The notes under the pieces: generated by a model
Databases searched by the model: none
What the model saw: only the letters and a program-made list of their open reading frames with translations
Told to the model about the DNA's origin: nothing
Assembly: GCA_025994075.1 (NCBI GenBank)
Contig: JAMQGV010000024.1
Coordinates: 416,867 to 480,866, forward strand
Length of the DNA stretch: 64,000 nucleotides
Direction of reading: 5' to 3'
Origin: Vicinamibacteria bacterium
GTDB lineage: Bacteria; Acidobacteriota; Vicinamibacteria; Fen-336
Translations under genes and position numbers: made by a program
In this document: positions 59,718 through 64,000 of the stretch, piece after piece
Numbering within the stretch: position 1 is the stretch's first letter
Layout of the letters: each line of letters starts with the position of its first letter

Positions 59718-60068
59718 TCAGCCGGCCTGCCTGCGCCACAGGCCCGTCGTCGTCTGCACGACACGAACGAGAACCTGCCGAGCCTCCGCCACTCCCGCCT
59801 CCCCCGCCAGCAGATCCAGGATCGCCAGGCACTCGAGAGCGGAACCCCGCGCGATCAACGTGAACCGCGCCTGTTCCGCCCGCGTGAGCCGACCGTGGCC
59901 CTCTGCCAGATTCAGCGCGATGCTCCCCGCCGCCCGGCGCAACTGATCCCCCAGCCCACTCCCGCGCGGAGCCAGATCCACGACCAACCGGTGGAACTCG
60001 ACGGCCAACCGATAACAGTCGAGCCGGTAGAGCGTGTGGTGGTTGCTGTTCGGGGACGTGTGTGCCAT
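59718..60068 (-). CDS. Four-helix-bundle protein (S23 / TIGR02436 type), copy 2
   Basis: A 116-aa paralogue of the convergent gene 12 nt away. The aligned core YRLDCYRLAVEFHRLVVDLA, LGDQLRRAAGSIALNLAEGH and RFTLIARGSALECLAILDLL matches copy 1 closely; the N-terminal tail (MAHTSPNSNHHTL) differs. SD AGGAGG 7 nt before the ATG lies inside one arm of a long perfect inverted repeat. Family members bind RNA or stabilise nucleic-acid structures only by suggestion; function is unknown. Codon use is similar to copy 1. Confidence 0.78.
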   Translation of the reverse strand: MAHTSPNSNHHTLYRLDCYRLAVEFHRLVVDLAPRGSGLGDQLRRAAGSIALNLAEGHGRLTRAEQARFTLIARGSALECLAILDLLAGEAGVAEARQVLVRVVQTTTGLWRRQAG

Positions 60069-60151
60069 CGCGTCGCCTCCTCGTCGGGGCCCCTCGCCCC
60101 GCCTTCGCAAAAGGTGGCGGGCGTGGGGCCCAAAGTCGAGGAGGCGACGCG
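60069..60151 (-). promoter_or_regulatory. Proximal long hairpin burying the SD of the second four-helix gene
   Basis: Perfect 15-bp arms (60069-60083 and 60137-60151) enclose an imperfect GC-rich inner stem (gggcccc... / ...ggggccc), giving an 83-nt hairpin that starts directly at the ATG. The Shine-Dalgarno complement CCTCC (60076-60080) lies in the left arm, so ribosome access would need the hairpin to open. Centre 42 nt from the ATG, nearly as for copy 1. Confidence 0.65.
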
Positions 60152-60178
60152 CAGACACCGCGTTCGCGAACAGCCAGG

Positions 60179-60228
60179 CACGCCCCGTGCCGGCGGTACC
60201 GCGACCAGAACCGCCGGCGCGGGACGTG
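60179..60228 (-). repeat. Distal 19-bp hairpin of the second four-helix gene
   Basis: Arms 60179-60197 and 60210-60228 match at 17 of 19 positions with a 12-nt loop containing CCAGA. The centre lies about 135 nt upstream of the ATG at 60068, mirroring the distal hairpin of copy 1 (139 nt). Confidence 0.6.
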
Positions 60229-60505
60229 CACCACAACCGGGAACGTCCACACAGCAGCGGTTCGTAGCCGTTGCCGTTCTCGAGCCGACGCTCCGCCGCC
60301 CAACTGACGGAGCGCCAAAGTCGAACCCATCGCAGCGTCGGTGCCCGGCGCTGCGCCGAGTCGAACCGCGCGCGGCCGGACACAGCCGCGTGCCAGAGTC
60401 GACCCACGCTCCGCCGCCAACGAACAGAGCGCCGGTTCGACCCGGCCCGCCTTGGCGGGACGCTCCCCGTTGTCGGCCACCCGGCCGGGAGCGACAATCA
60501 CACCC
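60229..60505. repeat. Non-coding stretch with short direct and inverted repeats
   Basis: Two diverged direct repeats begin with ACGCTCCGCCGCC (60288 and 60407), each followed by AAC...GAGCGCC and TCGA(A/C)CC. Small hairpins include CGCAGCG/CGCTGCG near 60331-60355 and GCTCCC/GGGAGC near 60462-60492. No credible gene. The repeats may be remnants of the same elements as the leader hairpins. Confidence 0.4.
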
Positions 60506-60703
60506 ATGCACCCGAGAGCGGAGCCTGCCGATGCGGAGGTCGAGGCGCGCTTCCGGGAGGCCTACGACGCGAACGGTGTGGACCTCACCCTCGTGCGCGA
60601 GTCGCTCGCACTGACCCCCGCCGACCGGCTCGCGGCCCTGGAGGCGACCCTCGCCAGTCTCGACGACCTCGTCGCCCTGAGCGACCTGCAGAAGCGGCGC
60701 TGA
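60506..60703 (+). CDS. Small protein, putative antitoxin partner of a nucleotidyltransferase
   Basis: A 65-aa helical protein (VEARFREAYDANGVDLTLVR, LALTPADRLAALEATLASLD). The LTPADRLAxLE pattern is common in short proteins encoded next to MNT/AbiEii-like nucleotidyltransferases. Its TGA overlaps the next ATG by 1 nt (TGATG), so the two are translated together. ATG 60506 follows ACAATCACACCC, without SD; an upstream in-frame ATG at 60341 adds a low-complexity Arg/Pro tail and is rejected. Antitoxin role is inferred from the arrangement only. Confidence 0.62.
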   Translation: MHPRAEPADAEVEARFREAYDANGVDLTLVRESLALTPADRLAALEATLASLDDLVALSDLQKRR

Positions 60704-61185
60704 TGCCGGCGCCCCCGCAGTTCCGGGCCCTGCTCGAAGTCCTCGCCAATCACCGCGTCGACTTCATCGTCGTGGGCGGGGTTGCGGGAGTGCTCCAGGG
60801 CGCCCCGCTTCTCACCCGCGACCTCGACATCGTGTACCGGCTGACCGCGGACAACCAGGACCGCCTGCTGGCAGCCCTCCACGACCTCGGGGCCACGTTC
60901 CGCGCGGACCCCAGGCGGCTGAAACCCGACCTCTCGCATCTCGCGTCCCGGGGCCACAAGCTCCTGACCACACGGCTCGGGGACCTGGACTGCCTCGGCA
61001 CCATCGAGGAGGACACGGACTACGAGGCCCTCCTTCCCCACGTGGATCGCCTCCGGATCGGGGAGACCGAGCTGCAGGTCCTCTCCCTTCGTCGCCTCGT
61101 GGAGGTCAAGGAGAAGCTCGCCCGCCCCAAGGACCGCCTGGCCCTGCTCCAACTCCGCGCCACCCTCGCGGAACGAGGCGAGTAG
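60703..61185 (+). CDS. Nucleotidyltransferase of the AbiEii / MNT superfamily
   Basis: A 160-aa nucleotidyltransferase-fold protein. The signature is VDFIVVGGVAGVLQGAPLLT followed by RDLDIVYRLTADN (GG and the metal Asp pair), then LSHLASRGHKLLTTRLGDLDCLG, whose Asp is a third acidic residue. Such enzymes can act as toxins that modify tRNA or proteins with nucleotides, or as housekeeping transferases. The C terminus (LSLRRLVEVKEKLARPKDRL) is usual for this family. Coupled to the 65-aa gene upstream; a third, broken gene start follows after 30 nt. Confidence 0.75.
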   Translation: MPAPPQFRALLEVLANHRVDFIVVGGVAGVLQGAPLLTRDLDIVYRLTADNQDRLLAALHDLGATFRADPRRLKPDLSHLASRGHKLLTTRLGDLDCLGTIEEDTDYEALLPHVDRLRIGETELQVLSLRRLVEVKEKLARPKDRLALLQLRATLAERGE

Positions 61186-61215
61186 CGGCTGACAGCCCGG
61201 TGGACGCTCGTCCTC

Positions 61216-61326
61216 GTGGAACCGGACACCGCCCCCGAGGCTGACGCGGTCCAGCCCGCGGCCTACCGGCGGATGGGTGGTGCCGCGCGCACCGCGATCG
61301 CCTTCCGCCTCACGGCACTCGCCCGC
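61216..61326 (+). pseudogene. Truncated start of a YRRM-type small protein gene
   Basis: GTG-started frame MEPDTAPEADAVQPAAYRRM then GGAARTAIAFRLTALAR resembles the N terminus of short proteins (YRRM...R...AF.LT..AR) often seen near nucleotidyltransferases. After Arg37 the similarity stops, the frame runs on in non-matching sequence, and the Rhs-like sequence takes over in another frame from about 61322. I read this as a gene cut by insertion or recombination of the Rhs fragment. Confidence 0.5.
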
Positions 61327-63963
61327 GGGTCAGGTGACGACCTACACTTACGATGCGCTGTGCCGCCCGACGCGCGCGGACGGACCGACGGGGTCGTTCA
61401 CGACGTGGCAGTACGTGAGCCTGGGCGACCCCACGGCTCAGCGCAAGGTCGCGTCGATCCCCTCGGCGACGGACGGGGACGGCACAGGTGACCATTGGTC
61501 GGCGGAGTACCTCGACGGCCTGGGGCGCACGTACAAGACGACGGCCAAGGGGCCGACCCCGGCCGCCCCGATCGTCACGGAGCGTGGCTTCGACGCCCGC
61601 GGCAACCTCGCCTGGGCCACCCAGCCCCGGTACGACGGCGACACCGACTACCCCACGACCTTCTCGTACGACTCGCTCGACCGCGCGGTCGCGGTGGAAC
61701 ACCCGGATGGCGAGGTGGTGGCGACGAGCTACGGTCTGCGCAGCCGCACAACGCAGGACGAAGCGGGGCGTCCGACGACGCTCCGCTTCGACGCCTACGG
61801 GCGTCAGATCCAGCAGGAGCGTTCGCTCGGAGGCTCCCCCGTCTACACCGACTACAGCTACGACCTGCTCGGCCGCATGACGGGGATGGAGGACGCGGCC
61901 GGCAACACGTGGGTCTGGGAGTTCGACTCCCTAGGCCGGATGCTGTCGAAGGATGACCCGGACTCCGGCGTGTGGACCTACGCCTACGACGACGCAGGGC
62001 GGCAGACGAGCCAAACGGACGCCAAGGGCCAGGTCACGACCTTCGCGTACGACTCGGTCGGACGGCTGGCGAGCAAGACCTGGCAGTCGAGCCCGCCGCA
62101 GACGACGACCTACGCCTACTCCCAGGCCCGCAGCGGCTACTTCAACACCGCGATGCTGACGGAGGTCGCCTCGCCGGTCGACGTCCTGAAGCTCGACTAC
62201 GACGCTGCCGGGCAGCTCGCCCGCCAGCAGCGCACCTTCGAGAGCGTCACCTACTCCCTCGAACGCCGCTACGACGCTGCCGGCCGCCTCACCGGCCTGA
62301 CGTACCCGGACGCCGACACGGTCGGCACCCCCTCCGACCCGATCCGCTACGACGCGGCGGGTCGCCTCCAGAGCATCCCGGGCTTCGTCTCGAACTTCGA
62401 CTGGGACGCGTCCGGGCGCATGATCTTCCAGGTGAACCTGAACGGCACGGTGACGACGCGGACGTTCAACCCGGAGCGGGGCCACCTGACCCGCATCCTG
62501 ACGACCGGCCCCGGCGGCACCCTTCAGGACCTCCAGTACACCCAGGACGAAACCGGCCGAATCACCGCGGTGTCGAGCCCGTTCGCGACGGAGAGCTGGA
62601 GCTACGGCTACGACGACCTCGGAAGGCTGGTCCAGGCCGACAACGTGTCCGACCCGCTGGAGAGCAGAGCTTCGCCTACGACACCGTCGGCAACATGACC
62701 TACAACTCCCGCGTCGGGACCTACGTCTACCCGAGCCCCGGCCAGCCCCGCCCCCACGCCCCGACCACGATCAACGGCGGCTCGATGACGTACGACCCCA
62801 ACGGCAACCTGCTCACCGGCCGCGGACGCACCTACACCTGGGACTGGGAGAACCTCCCGACCCAGATCAACACGACCCAGTTCGTCTACGGCGCCGACCG
62901 CAGCCGGCTGAAGAAGCTGGACTCCGGCAACGCGACGCTGTACCCGCTCGGTGACGACTACGAAATCGTGGGTGGGACGGTGACGAAGTACGTCACGGCA
63001 TTCGGCGTGGGCGTCCTCGGCAAGCGTGTTGGGCCGACGCCATTCTGGAGCCACCTCGACCACCTCGGCTCCATTACGCTGGTCACCGATGACTCCGGAG
63101 TCGACAGTTTGCGACGGATCTATCGCCCCTTCGGAGACCTGTTGGCGCAGTCTGGTTCGGGTGAGAACTCCCGGGGATTCATCGATCAACGACAGGACGC
63201 GGAGACAGGCCTGTTCTACCTACATGCAAGGTACTTCGATCCTTCACTCGCTACTTTCACGGCGAGTGACCCTCTGCACCCGGCCGGAGTGGGGGTTGGC
63301 ACGAACCGCTACGCCTATGCGTTTGGCAACCCGATCAACGGTCACGATCGGTCGGGCTTGGGGTGCGACACCGTCGACGGCACGCTCACCACAATGTCGG
63401 GCAAGACGACGAAACACGAGAGGCAGTATCAAGACTGTCGTTACCACGACGTCGAGACGGTCATCACGATTCGTCCGGCTGCCGAGTTCGGTCGCTACCA
63501 GGTTCCATCTTGGAGCGAACTCAAGCGTCGATTCGCGGACATGTTCCGCGGCCTGGGCTCAGACTCACGAGATCCGAAGCCTCCGAAGGACGCGGGAGAG
63601 GCGACGGCTGGGCCCAAGAAGCCGGGGCGCGCACAAGCGGTCGTGACGGCACTTCTCGCCGCACTGGAGGAGGATGCCTCGAGCCTGACAGATGAGCTGA
63701 AAGAGATCATCTGTGCCGGGACCATCGACGTGAACGCCTCCGTTGGCATTCCGCTGGGGAAAGGGGCTCTTCTGGCGGCGGGGCCGACCGGGGGCCTCCT
63801 GATAGGTAGAGACGGAATCAGGCCCTACTTCGGGCTGAACGTCAGCTCGCCTGGGTGGAACACATCCGTTACCTACTCCCCACAAGCTGCCAGCGAAGGG
63901 TTAACTAGTCCTCTGGCCCGGAAGTTCGGTGACGTAACCTCACGCGACGAGTCTCATGGGTGA
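61322..63963 (+). pseudogene. Rhs/YD-repeat protein C-terminal part, 5'-truncated and frameshifted
   Basis: From AGQVTTYTYDALCRPTRADG the sequence carries many YD repeats (YDLLGRMTGMEDAAGN, YDDAGRQTSQTDAKGQ, YDSVGRLASK). No start codon, signal or N-terminal module is present. At 62663-62665 the frame breaks: one base is missing in CTGGAGAGCAGAGC, and repeats resume in the next frame (QSFAYDTVGNMTYN). The core-associated domain (RRIYRPFGDLLAQSG, GLFYLHARYFDPSLATFTAS, NRYAYAFGNPINGHDRSG) is intact, and a variable C-terminal tip of about 190 residues follows with lower G+C, ending at 63963. The tip has no toxin family I recognise. An orphan Rhs tip that recombines into active rhs genes is possible. 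Confidence 0.8.
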
Positions 63964-64000
63964 GGACTCCAGTCTTCGGAAGAGCTGGGCGAGATCACGG

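Noticed and set aside
59346..60068. Diversity-generating retroelement because of Avd-like four-helix proteins
   Set aside because: No reverse transcriptase, template repeat or variable repeat is seen in the window. Only the fold family is shared.
59346..60068. 23S rRNA intervening sequence
   Set aside because: No rRNA sequence flanks the genes.
60229..60505. CRISPR array
   Set aside because: Only two diverged repeat units with no regular spacer spacing, and no cas genes.
58843..60507. Long minus-strand frame through the hairpin region
   Set aside because: Arg/Pro/Ser-rich, spans several hairpins and overlaps the four-helix genes, whose own frames are better supported.

Overview
The window is chromosomal DNA of a very G+C-rich, Gram-negative-type bacterium. 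It encodes RND efflux pumps, lipoproteins, a BamE/SmpA-like protein, periplasmic c-type cytochrome and a Tat-exported iron-sulfur protein. Genes are densely packed on both strands, GTG starts are frequent, and TTG (and possibly CTG) starts also occur. Many first genes of transcription units have a TANNNT box 6-11 nt before the start codon and little or no Shine-Dalgarno, which suggests leaderless transcripts. The gene content would suit Acidobacteriota or a myxobacterial/deltaproteobacterial relative, but there is no rRNA or other marker here and the phylum is a guess.

Layout. 1-3473: 3' part of an RND pump gene and a VapBC-type toxin-antitoxin pair. 3493-16771: a secreted propeller/amidohydrolase protein, a DinB-like protein, an adaptor plus RND pump operon, NAD synthetase, a PilZ protein and glycogen phosphorylase. 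16796-21816: a minus-strand block with a zinc-ribbon protein, a PilT-type ATPase, a small basic-tailed protein, a GAF/HD-GYP phosphodiesterase and a phosphoglycolate-phosphatase-like enzyme. 21824-28692: sulfatase-like lipoprotein, two polytopic glycosyltransferase-like proteins and a GT4 glycosyltransferase. 28704-34222: thioredoxin reductase, an FAD oxidase, an HD protein, two small envelope proteins and a GntR-type regulator. 34431-44479: aldehyde dehydrogenase, a two-component system, polysaccharide deacetylase, methyltransferase, MoaD/MoaA, a GSCFA-TPR protein and a large membrane protein.

44672-52197 is a seven-gene arginine operon (argC-argB-argD-argA-like-argG-argJ-argH, no argF) on the minus strand. 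Its leader is the most striking regulatory element in the window. A TTGACA/TATCTT promoter is followed by a 33-codon ORF with two Arg-Arg pairs, then a perfect 11-bp terminator hairpin with a U tract directly before argC. A 9-bp antiterminator pairing can be drawn between the second Arg-Arg region and the terminator's 5' arm. This looks like ribosome-mediated transcription attenuation by arginine.

52255-58827: acyl-CoA dehydrogenase, signal peptidase I with a small membrane partner, and a seven-gene redox module. The module has a Cys-rich 71-aa protein, a 24-aa membrane peptide, a HybA-like Fe-S protein, an NrfD-like quinone subunit, two membrane-anchored GcvH-like proteins without the lipoyl lysine, and a triheme cytochrome. 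It appears to be driven by a sigma-54 promoter with repeated upstream sites.

58904-64000 is accessory DNA. Two convergent four-helix-bundle paralogues each carry two large leader hairpins at matching distances. They are followed by a small ORF with a nucleotidyltransferase (toxin-antitoxin-like), and a gene start truncated by an Rhs-family sequence that is itself 5'-truncated and frameshifted.
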